Source of the DNA: Pseudoalteromonas piscicida
GTDB taxonomy: Bacteria; Pseudomonadota; Gammaproteobacteria; Enterobacterales; Alteromonadaceae
NCBI RefSeq assembly: GCF_002744175.1
Contig: NZ_NKHF01000001.1
Span: forward strand, 1 to 64,000
Direction: 5' to 3'
DNA: 64,000 nt
The notes beneath the pieces were generated by a model, which saw only the letters and a program-made list of their open reading frames with translations, searched no databases and was not told the DNA's origin. The position numbers and the translations under genes were made by a program. Shown here piece after piece: positions 37,383 to 44,991 of the stretch; position 1 is the stretch's first letter; every line of letters starts with the position of its first letter.

Positions 37383-37404
37383 GGGGCTATGCTAGCATAG
37401 CCCC
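37383..37404. repeat. Perfect 22-bp palindrome upstream of gltX
   Basis: GGGGCTATGC and GCATAGCCCC pair perfectly around TA. It lies between the glutaredoxin and gltX genes, both minus strand, 32 bases before the gltX ATG. No T-run follows, so it may be a weak terminator of the upstream gene or a 5'-leader hairpin of gltX. Confidence 0.6.
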
Positions 37405-37431
37405 CGATTGGCGCAAAGTGAGGTGCGCGAT

Positions 37432-37809
37432 TTAAGCTGCTTTTTCCAGCTTTTCCAAGTAGGCAACAATATCATTGGACTCATATAACCAAGTCACATC
37501 ATTTTGCGCTTCAATGCGCAAACAAGGCACTTTTAGTTTGCCACCTTGCTCTAGTAATTCTTGGCGGTACTGTTCGTCGTTTTTGGCATCTCGAGTTTCT
37601 AGCTTTAAACCCTCACGTTTGGCCGCGCGACGCACTTTGACACAAAATGGACAAGCCTTAAACTGATATAAAGATAAGTTTGCTGTCATCGCATCTAACT
37701 TTTGCTGCTGCTCAGCGGCACGCTTTTTACTGCGTGGGGTAAAAATAAAATCAAAAAGTAAAATTAGACGTCCTAAAAACCATCTCACAAATTGCATAAC
37801 CTTTCCCAA
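37432..37809 (-). CDS. Glutaredoxin-like protein
   Basis: A 125-aa protein. The N-terminal ~20 residues contain a hydrophobic stretch (VRWFLGRLILLFDFIF) that may be a membrane anchor. A short basic linker leads to the glutaredoxin fold with active-site CPFC in FKACPFCVKVRR, the cis-Pro in KVPCLRI, and a C-terminal YESNDIVAYLEKL. It should catalyse thiol-disulfide exchange, with glutathione as the likely partner. The anchor suggests that it acts at the inner membrane. Confidence 0.88.
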   Translation of the reverse strand: MGKVMQFVRWFLGRLILLFDFIFTPRSKKRAAEQQQKLDAMTANLSLYQFKACPFCVKVRRAAKREGLKLETRDAKNDEQYRQELLEQGGKLKVPCLRIEAQNDVTWLYESNDIVAYLEKLEKAA

Positions 37810-37898
37810 ACCTTTCGCTAAAATTTGCTAAAAAATAGACCGAATAAATAAGGTTCGGGAGTTTAGCATAATCTTTGAACGCTATATATAATCCCGCA

Positions 37899-38864
37899 TT
37901 AAAACAACTCAATTTCAGCGCACTGGTACTGTGACTCCGATAATCCCAATGCCAAGTAATTGGTCACCCGGTTGCGACCATTTTCTTTTGATTCATATAG
38001 TGCTAAGTCTGCTTTATGTACTTGCTCTGACACCTGTAGTGCATCAACCACTTCTGTAAAACCAATACTGACAGACACCTGTTCAACTTGTGGGAAACGG
38101 CTAGTTGCAATGCTTTCTCTGAGACGCTCCAATGCTACATGTGCCGAGTCATGATCATGACTTTGAAATAATATCGCAAACTCCTCCCCGCCATAACGGA
38201 ACACATAGTCTTCGGCTCGGAAGTTAGCCTTTATTTTTTGTGCCACTAATAAAATAACTTCATCACCAATAACATGGCCAAAATTATCATTCACCTGTTT
38301 AAAATGATCGATATCCACCATCCCCAAATACCAAGTACGATTATCCTCTTCTCGACACACCGTAAAGCCATCACCGTTGGTTATTTCCATCACTTTTTCG
38401 TCAAAGGTTTGGCGATTGAGCAACTCAGAAAGCGGGTCAATCCGAGCGAAATATAACGTTGCCATTTGATGTGAAAACACATTAAGTAAGTGCTTTATTA
38501 ACGTTGCTCGCGTGAAATTAATCTGGCTCTGAATATATAAAAAACCCACCAGCTGGGCTTGATGATAAAAGGGGATAACACTGTCCCCTCGATATTGGAT
38601 TAAGTGTTTCTCATCTTGAATTTGTGAAATTTTATCGACGATAGAAGCCACAGAGTCGATCGCCACACAAAAATCCTCATGACTCACAAAGGTGGATTTT
38701 GGGATTTCTTCTTCGCTGAGGCTCTTACTAAAATAAAACGCATAATGCTCAGCACAAATATCAGAAATAACGCGCTCAAGCGCCTGCATTAATGCCAACT
38801 CACTCTTTTGCGCCAAGAGTTGGAGCGTGAGTTCGTGACCACATGGCGAATAGCTGATGGACAT
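37899..38864 (-). CDS. GGDEF-domain diguanylate cyclase
   Basis: A 321-aa protein. The C-terminal half is a GGDEF domain with the active-site GGEEF in FRYGGEEFAILF, and five residues before it the RAED inhibitory (I-site) RxxD motif. It therefore should make cyclic di-GMP from GTP and be feedback-inhibited. The N-terminal half has no membrane segments. With FVSHEDFCVAI and GFLYIQSQ it is perhaps GAF-like and may sense a cytoplasmic signal; this is a guess. It is a lone minus-strand gene. Confidence 0.9.
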   Translation of the reverse strand: MSISYSPCGHELTLQLLAQKSELALMQALERVISDICAEHYAFYFSKSLSEEEIPKSTFVSHEDFCVAIDSVASIVDKISQIQDEKHLIQYRGDSVIPFYHQAQLVGFLYIQSQINFTRATLIKHLLNVFSHQMATLYFARIDPLSELLNRQTFDEKVMEITNGDGFTVCREEDNRTWYLGMVDIDHFKQVNDNFGHVIGDEVILLVAQKIKANFRAEDYVFRYGGEEFAILFQSHDHDSAHVALERLRESIATSRFPQVEQVSVSIGFTEVVDALQVSEQVHKADLALYESKENGRNRVTNYLALGLSESQYQCAEIELF

Positions 38865-38944
38865 CCAAAGCCTCTTTATTGAATCAACTATCGCTAAGTG
38901 TAGAACAAGTCTCTGAATTTACAGTGAGCTACAAGGTATTTGTT

Positions 38945-40078
38945 TTACGCTTCTTTTAACCCCTGCGGCTGCAACACCACCATATTATCGCGGTGTATGA
39001 TCTCTTCTTCGGTTGCAAAGCCTAGGCGCTGGGTAAACTCATTACTATGGCAGCCCAACACCAAACTCAATGCCTGATTATCTAAACTGGTAAGTCCCTG
39101 CGCTTGCAGCTTACCTCGTTGGCAAAATACTTGTACCAGTTCCCCCCGCTGGAATTGCCCTTCAACGGCGACGATCCCTTTGGCTAACAGACTAGCGCCT
39201 TGATTACACACCGCATTGATGGCACCGTTATCACAAATAATTTTCCCCGATGATTTTGGCCCAGACAATAGCCAACGCTTGCGTCCACCGACTGGTGCGT
39301 CAAACTTCAAAAACGTGGTACTTGGGGCGGTTTGGGTTAATACTTGAGGTAAAATGTCATATTCGCAGCCTTTAGCAATAACCACATCAACACCTGCACG
39401 CTGAGCAATCTCAGCGGCTTGCAACTTAGTCGCCATACCACCCGTGCCAAGCTGGGTGCCACTACCACCTGCCAAAGCCCTAAGTTCATCATTAATCTGG
39501 GTAACTTCTTCTATTAACTGTGCCTCTGGGTTTGCTCTTGGATCGGCGGTAAATAAACCATGCTGATCGGTCAGTAATACTAATTTATCGGCATTTGCTA
39601 AAATCGCCACGTAAGCAGAGAGATTATCGTTATCGCCCACCTTGATTTCTGCCGTCGCCACAGCATCATTCTCATTAATAATTGGGACAACTTGATGTTC
39701 TAACAGCTTTGTTAGCATATCCCGAGCAGTAAGGTAACGCTCGCGGTGCTCAAGATCAGCACGAGTAAGCAGCATTTGCGCCACATTAACATCATAGATC
39801 CCAAATAATGACTGCCATAAGTGGATTAACTGCCCTTGACCAATGGCTGCTAACATTTGCTTTTCTGCCAATGAATGGCCGACAGCTTGCTTTAACACCC
39901 CACGACCCGCGGCAACGGCCCCGCTGGAAACTATAATTACCCGATGTCCAGCCTTACGAAGGGTCACGCATTGTCTTACCAGCTCAACCAGTCTAGGCTT
40001 ATTTAACGTCTGACTGCCAGCTGTCAAAACACTGGTTCCGAGCTTGATAACTAAGGTTTGTTTATTCTTTTTGGTCAT
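38945..40078 (-). CDS. proB: Glutamate 5-kinase
   Basis: A 377-aa enzyme that phosphorylates glutamate in the first step of proline synthesis. The amino-acid kinase domain shows VIKLGTSVLT (residues ~9-18), IIVSSGAVAAGRG and the GGMATKLQAAEIA motif near 205-220. A C-terminal PUA domain (about 270-360) is present, as in the long-form enzymes. proA is not adjacent in this window. Length agrees with the family (about 367 aa in E. coli). It appears intact. Confidence 0.96.
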   Translation of the reverse strand: MTKKNKQTLVIKLGTSVLTAGSQTLNKPRLVELVRQCVTLRKAGHRVIIVSSGAVAAGRGVLKQAVGHSLAEKQMLAAIGQGQLIHLWQSLFGIYDVNVAQMLLTRADLEHRERYLTARDMLTKLLEHQVVPIINENDAVATAEIKVGDNDNLSAYVAILANADKLVLLTDQHGLFTADPRANPEAQLIEEVTQINDELRALAGGSGTQLGTGGMATKLQAAEIAQRAGVDVVIAKGCEYDILPQVLTQTAPSTTFLKFDAPVGGRKRWLLSGPKSSGKIICDNGAINAVCNQGASLLAKGIVAVEGQFQRGELVQVFCQRGKLQAQGLTSLDNQALSLVLGCHSNEFTQRLGFATEEEIIHRDNMVVLQPQGLKEA

Positions 40079-40279
40079 GGCTTGTTGATGAATTTAACCG
40101 CAATAGAACCTCGTTATACCACGGAGTTTAAGCGCCCCAAAGCGATAAATATGTGAATTTTATTTCTAACCCAGAGCAAATCGGTATAATTAGCCGCACT
40201 GATTTCGATCAACACTTTTTTACCTTTTGTGTGAGAGAGTAATCGTCATTCAATATGAAAACAATTAGCTGAGTTCAGA

Positions 40280-40501
40280 ATGAAAAAACACAAAAAGAAC
40301 AAAGAGATTATGATGCTGCCACTGCTTTTTGTAGTGATCTTGATGTGTGTTGGTGGCCACTTTATTTTGCAACCCAGTTATAAAGACAGCCACCTAGTAG
40401 AGTATTCTTTGGCTGCCCTTCCCTTTGTTATGTTCGCTGTGGTGCTTGTCGCGATTAAAATCGCCATTAAAGCGGATAACGACGAAAACAACGAAGGCTA
40501 G
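40280..40501 (+). CDS. Small two-helix membrane protein
   Basis: A 73-aa protein with a basic start (MKKHKKNKE), two hydrophobic helices (about residues 11-29 and 44-63), and an acidic tail ending ADNDENNEG. I do not recognise a family. It is preceded by a plausible promoter and has codons like those of its neighbours. It stands alone between proB and the DUF1543 gene. An ATG with a usable upstream region and a stop just before the convergent gene make it likely to be real. Confidence 0.6.
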   Translation: MKKHKKNKEIMMLPLLFVVILMCVGGHFILQPSYKDSHLVEYSLAALPFVMFAVVLVAIKIAIKADNDENNEG

Positions 40502-40522
40502 CGTTTCACACCGTTCGATTAG

Positions 40523-41023
40523 TTATAATGGGTGATAACCAAACCACAAGGGCGTAAGCGGGGTTGATTGACCACTGTGAGTGAGTTTGATGTTTAGCTG
40601 TTGATCAAATAAATCAATCGCAAAGCAATCGTCCACATCATGCAAGTCATCTTTATGAATATGGCTAAATCCGTTGAGCAAATATGCTTTTGCTTTCGTT
40701 TTTGCTTGTTCAGCACTCGTTGCCACAAATAGCCCGAAATCATGTGCTTCTGCGAGGCTATCTGGCTTGTATCCACCTAAGTTAACAAAATACAAGCGCT
40801 CTGATTGCTGCACCGCGTCCTCTGTTAACTCAACCGCATAGCCATCAGCGTGCTCAATGATGGTATAACTGTCCATGTGCACTGAATTTTTATCGCCAAC
40901 CCATTGCTGTTTCAATTTGGGATAAGCTTCCTCAATCGAATTTGCTGCAACAAACCGCACATCATGCATTTCAATGTGACACCCTTGAATACGACCACCG
41001 AGATAAACCACAAATAATTTCAA
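40523..41023 (-). CDS. DUF1543 domain protein
   Basis: A 166-aa cytoplasmic protein made of two related halves, each beginning with a short beta strand rich in Tyr/Leu/Gly (FVVYLGGRI near residue 3 and YFVNLGGYKP near 79) followed by a helix with SIEEAYPKLK or SAEQAKTKAK. This internal duplication fits the DUF1543 family. Function is unknown. It converges with the small membrane protein gene and is divergent from the amidohydrolase gene. Confidence 0.75.
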   Translation of the reverse strand: MKLFVVYLGGRIQGCHIEMHDVRFVAANSIEEAYPKLKQQWVGDKNSVHMDSYTIIEHADGYAVELTEDAVQQSERLYFVNLGGYKPDSLAEAHDFGLFVATSAEQAKTKAKAYLLNGFSHIHKDDLHDVDDCFAIDLFDQQLNIKLTHSGQSTPLTPLWFGYHPL

Positions 41024-41131
41024 GTGAATACTCCTAATCTTTAAAGCTCAAGTATACGCTCAACTCAAAGGCTTGGCTTTAGTGAGATAGATGATTATGC
41101 TGAATAAACACTTTCAGTGAAGGACATTATA

Positions 41132-42772
41132 ATGAAAAAAACATTCCTCGCACTTTTGGCCACTTTTAGCCTCTCATCAGCGGCTCAAGTAACATTAATA
41201 CACAATGTTAATGGCTATACCCCAACCAAATCACAACACATTGAGCGCTTTTCTTCTTTGGTTATCAAAGATGGCAAAGTGGTCAAAACAAGCTCGAAAG
41301 ATTTAAGTACCCGCTACCCTAATGCCAGCAAAATTGACGGTGAAGGAAAAACCCTGCTACCTGGATTAATTGATGCACATGGTCACGTCATTGGATTGGG
41401 CAATAATTTACTTACGCTCGATGTGCGCGGTAGCAAAAGCATTGCAGAGGTAGGAGAGCGACTAAGCAGCTACGCAAAAAACCATCAAGGTGACTGGATA
41501 ATTGGTCGCGGGTGGGATCAAACCTTATGGCCTGGCGGGCAGTTCCCAACCGCAGCGGATCTCGATAAATATGTTAAAGATAAGCCCGTCATGCTCACTC
41601 GAGTAGACGGCCACGCCATTTGGGTAAACTCAAAAGCAATGGCGCTTGCCAACATCTCTAACGCAACACAGACACCTGAAGGTGGTGAAATCATTACGCT
41701 AAGTAACGCCACTCCAAGCGGTATTTTTATCGACAAAGCCGAAGAACTGATCCGCGCTCACGTTCCGACACAATCACCCAAACAAGTGAATTACGCACTA
41801 GACAAAGCCGGTGCACATTTACTAAGTTTGGGGATCACTTCAACTCACGATGCCGGTATTGACCATACCACGTGGCAAGTTTACCAAGCACGGGCTAAGG
41901 AACGCACTATGCCCCTGCGCATATACGCGATGCTCAGCGCAAGCTCGCCCAACCTTGACGACATGCTAGATGCTGGCGTCATTAAAGATACTCACGATCA
42001 ACTTTCTATCCGCAGTGTTAAAATCTATGCAGATGGTGCGCTAGGTAGTCGAGGTGCCGCCCTTATCCGAGACTATCATGACCGCAAAGGCCATAAGGGG
42101 CTGATGTTGGAAGATCAGGCTACCCTTGAGTCACTAATCACTCAAAGTATTCGCCATGGCTACAGCGCACATACACATGCTATTGGCGACAGAGCGAATC
42201 GCATTGTGCTAGATGCCTATCAAAATGTCTTTAAAAAAGCAGGTGGCAGACTATTAAGAAACCGTATTGAGCACGCGCAAATTGTCCATCCAGAGGATAT
42301 TCCCCGTTTTAAGACTTTGGATATTATTCCCTCTATGCAACCCGTTCATGCGACATCCGATATGCACATGGCTGAAAAGCGCCTAGACCAGAAACAACTT
42401 AGCGGCGCTTATGCCTGGCAAACATTTTTAAAGCAGGGCAGTAAAGTGGCTGCGGGTTCAGACTTTCCGGTAGAGCTTGCTAACCCCTTCCATGGCCTAC
42501 ATGCGGCCATCACCAGACAAGATCACCATGATCTACCAAAAGATGGCTGGCGCTCAGCTGAAAAGCTAACGAGGGAGCAAGCACTACAAGCATTTACCCT
42601 AGATGCTGCCTATGCTGCATTTCAGGAATATAAACTAGGAAGCCTAGAGCAAGGTAAATGGGCTGACTTTATCTTAATCGACCAAGATTATTTTACGGTC
42701 GCAGAAGATAAAATTGATGATATTCAAGTTGAGCAAACTTGGATTGCCGGTGAATTAAAATACCAGCGTTAA
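41132..42772 (+). CDS. Exported metal-dependent amidohydrolase, YtcJ-like
   Basis: A 546-aa enzyme when started at the ATG at 41132, chosen over the GTG at 41117 because GAAGGA lies about 7 bases upstream and the protein then begins with a clean signal peptide (MKKTFLALLATFSLSSA). Metal-binding motifs of the amidohydrolase-3 group are visible: DAHGHVIGLG, THDAGID, HTHAIGDRA, IEHAQ and the catalytic Asp in AAGSDFPVE. The substrate is unknown; relatives hydrolyse amides or formamides. Its stop overlaps the end of the convergent small membrane protein gene by 4 bases. Confidence 0.88.
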   Translation: MKKTFLALLATFSLSSAAQVTLIHNVNGYTPTKSQHIERFSSLVIKDGKVVKTSSKDLSTRYPNASKIDGEGKTLLPGLIDAHGHVIGLGNNLLTLDVRGSKSIAEVGERLSSYAKNHQGDWIIGRGWDQTLWPGGQFPTAADLDKYVKDKPVMLTRVDGHAIWVNSKAMALANISNATQTPEGGEIITLSNATPSGIFIDKAEELIRAHVPTQSPKQVNYALDKAGAHLLSLGITSTHDAGIDHTTWQVYQARAKERTMPLRIYAMLSASSPNLDDMLDAGVIKDTHDQLSIRSVKIYADGALGSRGAALIRDYHDRKGHKGLMLEDQATLESLITQSIRHGYSAHTHAIGDRANRIVLDAYQNVFKKAGGRLLRNRIEHAQIVHPEDIPRFKTLDIIPSMQPVHATSDMHMAEKRLDQKQLSGAYAWQTFLKQGSKVAAGSDFPVELANPFHGLHAAITRQDHHDLPKDGWRSAEKLTREQALQAFTLDAAYAAFQEYKLGSLEQGKWADFILIDQDYFTVAEDKIDDIQVEQTWIAGELKYQR

Positions 42773-42981
42773 TTTTTTTGTAATTTAACCAAGTGGTAGG
42801 TATTAACGAGTGCCAATAAACCATTCGTTAATGCCACCGGCCATGCTTGAATTAACGCGCCATAAGCGGTAAAACAAATACAGCCCATTAAATTAAACCA
42901 GCGCAACTTAGTTACATCGCTCATCATCAAAGATACGACCAAAAAAGCAGAGGCTAAATAGCCTAAATATTCCCAACTCAT
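42769..42981 (-). CDS. Small membrane protein, YgjV-like
   Basis: A 70-aa protein with two to three hydrophobic segments and the pattern YLGYLASAFLVVSLMMSD..LRWFNL, reminiscent of the YgjV/Imp family of small inner-membrane proteins. NLMGCICFTAYGALIQAWPVALTN is also in the style of that family. Function is unknown. It is convergent with, and overlaps by 4 bases, the amidohydrolase gene. The ATG at 42981 is preceded by GGGGAGAGGA, a strong ribosome binding site. Confidence 0.65.
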   Translation of the reverse strand: MSWEYLGYLASAFLVVSLMMSDVTKLRWFNLMGCICFTAYGALIQAWPVALTNGLLALVNTYHLVKLQKN

Positions 42982-43239
42982 TTGTCCTCTCCCCTAAGTT
43001 GCGTTAGCATATAGTTTATGCTCGAATTTACGTGTCGTGCAGAATAAAAAGGCTAACCCACAAGCCCCTAGAAATTAGCACCAATAAATTAGCTCTAACA
43101 CGGGAAGTGGGGGTTTAATGGTAATATCGTTTATTAAATTCTTCGCCACAGCGGTGAGATAAAAGCGATACTACTTAAACGGTGTGAGTTAGCGTAAAAC
43201 TGAAAAATTCATGCTAACTTCATTATAGTTTAATAAATA

Positions 43240-43251
43240 GGACATTTGTCC
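43240..43251. promoter_or_regulatory. Possible operator: GGACA-TT-TGTCC inverted repeat
   Basis: A perfect 5-2-5 inverted repeat 14 bases before the start of the Crp-like regulator gene. Autoregulation is possible but the site does not match the usual Crp or Fnr consensus. Confidence 0.3.
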
Positions 43252-43265
43252 GAAGAGCCATCTAG

Positions 43266-43922
43266 ATGTTTCAATATCATTTTTCAACCAATTTGGTCGA
43301 ACAGTTACTTGCTTTTGCTGGTAATAGTTTTCAACACAGTAAAAAAGAAGTCTTGATCCACCAAGATGAGCCGCTAAGCAAGCTCATTTTGGTCACCAGC
43401 GGTACTGTGTCTTTTAGTTATGATGTCGGTAATGGCCGCCGTTTGTTACTCGGCCAGCTCGATTGTAACAATACCCTAATTGGGGAAATTGAGGCACTAA
43501 ACAATCAGCCTTGCATTTATACGGTGACTTGTTTGAATGATGTGACTTATCACCTCATTGAGCTCAAGTATTGGCGTAAATTATTACTTGAGCAGCCAGA
43601 GCTGAGCCTGTATACCGCACAAACTATTGCTGCAAAGTTTACCGAAAACCAAAAAATCAACTTGGACAAACTGTTGTTACCGCTCAGTTACAACATCGCA
43701 AAAGATTGCCTACTCCGTGCGGAAAACTCAAACCCGACCTTACTGCGGGCCTATTCAACGGTCAGTGCTGAAGCAGAACGATTTGCAACCACAGAGCGAG
43801 CTTACCGCCGAGTAGTCAGTGAACTGGTAGAGAAAGGCTTGATTGTTCGTAGCAATGAAGGGTTGAAGCCAGTCAATATTGATGCGCTTGAAGACTTTGT
43901 GGATAGTTTTGCGCAAGCTTAA
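43266..43922 (+). CDS. Crp/Fnr-family regulator, cyclic-nucleotide-binding-like
   Basis: A 218-aa protein. The N-terminal cNMP-binding-type beta roll is visible (KKEVLIHQDEPLSKLILVTSGTVSF, LLLGQLDCNNTLIGEIEAL), followed by a long dimer helix and a C-terminal winged helix (ATTERAYRRVVSELVEKGLI). The ligand-contact residues of E. coli Crp are not clearly conserved, so the effector is unknown. It resembles YeiL-type regulators. It is a single gene, with a GGACA inverted repeat just before its start and a hairpin after it. Confidence 0.82.
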   Translation: MFQYHFSTNLVEQLLAFAGNSFQHSKKEVLIHQDEPLSKLILVTSGTVSFSYDVGNGRRLLLGQLDCNNTLIGEIEALNNQPCIYTVTCLNDVTYHLIELKYWRKLLLEQPELSLYTAQTIAAKFTENQKINLDKLLLPLSYNIAKDCLLRAENSNPTLLRAYSTVSAEAERFATTERAYRRVVSELVEKGLIVRSNEGLKPVNIDALEDFVDSFAQA

Positions 43923-43944
43923 TTTTTTGCGGTTGGAATAACTA

Positions 43945-43970
43945 GGGCGAGTAATTTCTCGCCCTTAAGT
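43945..43970 (+). terminator. Hairpin after the Crp-like regulator gene
   Basis: GGGCGAG and CTCGCCC pair around TAATTT, 23 bases after the stop codon. The T-run is short, so termination may be weak. Confidence 0.6.
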
Positions 43971-43995
43971 ACTGATTAACCTGAGGTCAATTAGA

Positions 43996-44559
43996 TCATT
44001 TTGCAAATAAGTGTTTAATATTCGCAAGATCTGACTTCCCTTCCACTAACTCGTCTGGAGTTAAACCAGATAGTTCATGAGGGAACACCAACCACTCGTC
44101 AGACTCATGAATAAAGTAATCTGGCGTCATTGGTACTTTTTTGTTTGCTGGCTTGTAATATGGACAAGCAACACGAATATCGCGAGGCAGGTTCAAGCGC
44201 ATTAGCTCTTCGAGCTTTTCTTTCAACGCGAAAATACTGCGACCCGAATCAAATACATCATCGACAATCAATAAAGAGTCGTCTGCATTGGCATTCTCAA
44301 TGATGTAGTGCAAGCCGTGTACTTTAATTTCTTTCGATTGTTTACCAATACCGTAGTAAGAAGAGGTGCGTACCGCGATATGATCGGTCTCTATACCTTT
44401 ATAGTCGTAGTATTCCTGAACTGCGATACCAATTGGCGCACCACCACGCCAAATACCGATAATAAAGTCAGGTCTGAACCCGTCTTCATAAACTTTAGCG
44501 GCTAAGCGAAATGAATCTTCTAGCAATTGTTGCGCTGTGATATAGCACTTATCTGACAT
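43996..44559 (-). CDS. hpt: Phosphoribosyltransferase, hypoxanthine type
   Basis: A 187-aa purine-salvage enzyme when started at the ATG at 44557-44559, which has a GGGG ribosome binding site. An in-frame extension of 21 codons upstream has no family support. It has the PRPP-binding motif LLIVDDVFDSGRS near residues 94-106 and an early IIGIWRGGAPIG. It should convert hypoxanthine (and possibly guanine) plus PRPP to the nucleotide. Exact base specificity is uncertain. A REP-like array separates it from parC. Confidence 0.82.
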   Translation of the reverse strand: MSDKCYITAQQLLEDSFRLAAKVYEDGFRPDFIIGIWRGGAPIGIAVQEYYDYKGIETDHIAVRTSSYYGIGKQSKEIKVHGLHYIIENANADDSLLIVDDVFDSGRSIFALKEKLEELMRLNLPRDIRVACPYYKPANKKVPMTPDYFIHESDEWLVFPHELSGLTPDELVEGKSDLANIKHLFAK

Positions 44560-44615
44560 AAATACCCCGTTAGGAAGCCCGTGTGATGGTGACAAGCAGC
44601 AACTGCTGCCAATTG

Positions 44616-44668
44616 ATACCAATTCCCGTTATTCGTATACGATAGAAACTTGTGTAATTGGTATAACC
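44616..44668. repeat. Inverted repeat upstream of hpt
   Basis: TTGATACCAATT (44617-44628) has a partner AATTGGTATAA (44656-44666) on the other arm: a near-perfect ATACCAATT/AATTGGTAT inverted repeat with a ~27-base loop. Short ATACCAATT elements are frequent in Pseudoalteromonas spacers, to my recollection; a role is unknown. Confidence 0.45.
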
Positions 44669-44758
44669 GAATATTTTAACGTAAAGCACGGCAAAATGCT
44701 GCAACATAAATGTCTTTTTATTTTCATTTTTTGATTTAGGGGCTGCGCTCAAAGCTAG

Positions 44759-44940
44759 AGCTCGCTGGGTGAACCAGCTCCTACCAGGTGGGAGCGAGTT
44801 TATCTCGCGATGTTTGAAAAAGCTCGCTGGATGAACCAGCTCCTACCAGGTGGGAGCGAGTTAACCTCGCGATGTTTGAAAAAAGCTCGCCGGATGAACC
44901 GGCTCCTACTAGGTGGGAGCGAGTTTATCTCGCGATGTTT
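44759..44940. repeat. Three tandem REP-like units (~62 bp each)
   Basis: Units begin at 44759, 44821 and 44884 and are nearly identical. Each contains AGCTCGCTGG..GAACCAGCTCC, then TACCAGGTGGGAGCGAGTT and CTCGCGATGTTT, separated by poly-A spacers. Within a unit, GCTCCTACC/GGTGGGAGC and GCGAG/CTCGC can form stacked hairpins. The core GTGGGAGCGAG...CTCGCGATG closely resembles REP elements of Pseudomonas. The third unit shows compensatory changes (CGCCGG/CCGGCTCC versus CGCTGG/CCAGCTCC), which suggests that the hairpin is maintained. Confidence 0.85.
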
Positions 44941-44956
44941 TTAAGGGTTGTTGATT

Positions 44957-44985
44957 ACAAAAATAAGGCCGCGGGGAGCGGCCTA
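44957..44985 (-). terminator. Rho-independent terminator after parC
   Basis: GGCCGC and GCGGCC pair around a five-base loop (44967-44983), followed on the minus strand by TTATTTTT. It begins about 8 bases after the parC stop. Confidence 0.88.
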
Positions 44986-44991
44986 GTTTGG

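Larger units (their letters stand above)
44560..44991. other. Intergenic region holding a REP-like array and the parC terminator
   Basis: This 432-bp gap contains the upstream region of the phosphoribosyltransferase gene (with TGATACCAATTCCCGTTATTC and an inverted AATTGGTATAACC near 44608-44672), a three-unit tandem repeat (44759-44940), and the parC terminator (44957-44985). I see no gene in it. Confidence 0.7.

Noticed and set aside
44560-44622. N-terminal extension of the phosphoribosyltransferase
   Set aside because: Adds 21 residues with no family similarity; the ATG at 44559 has its own ribosome binding site.
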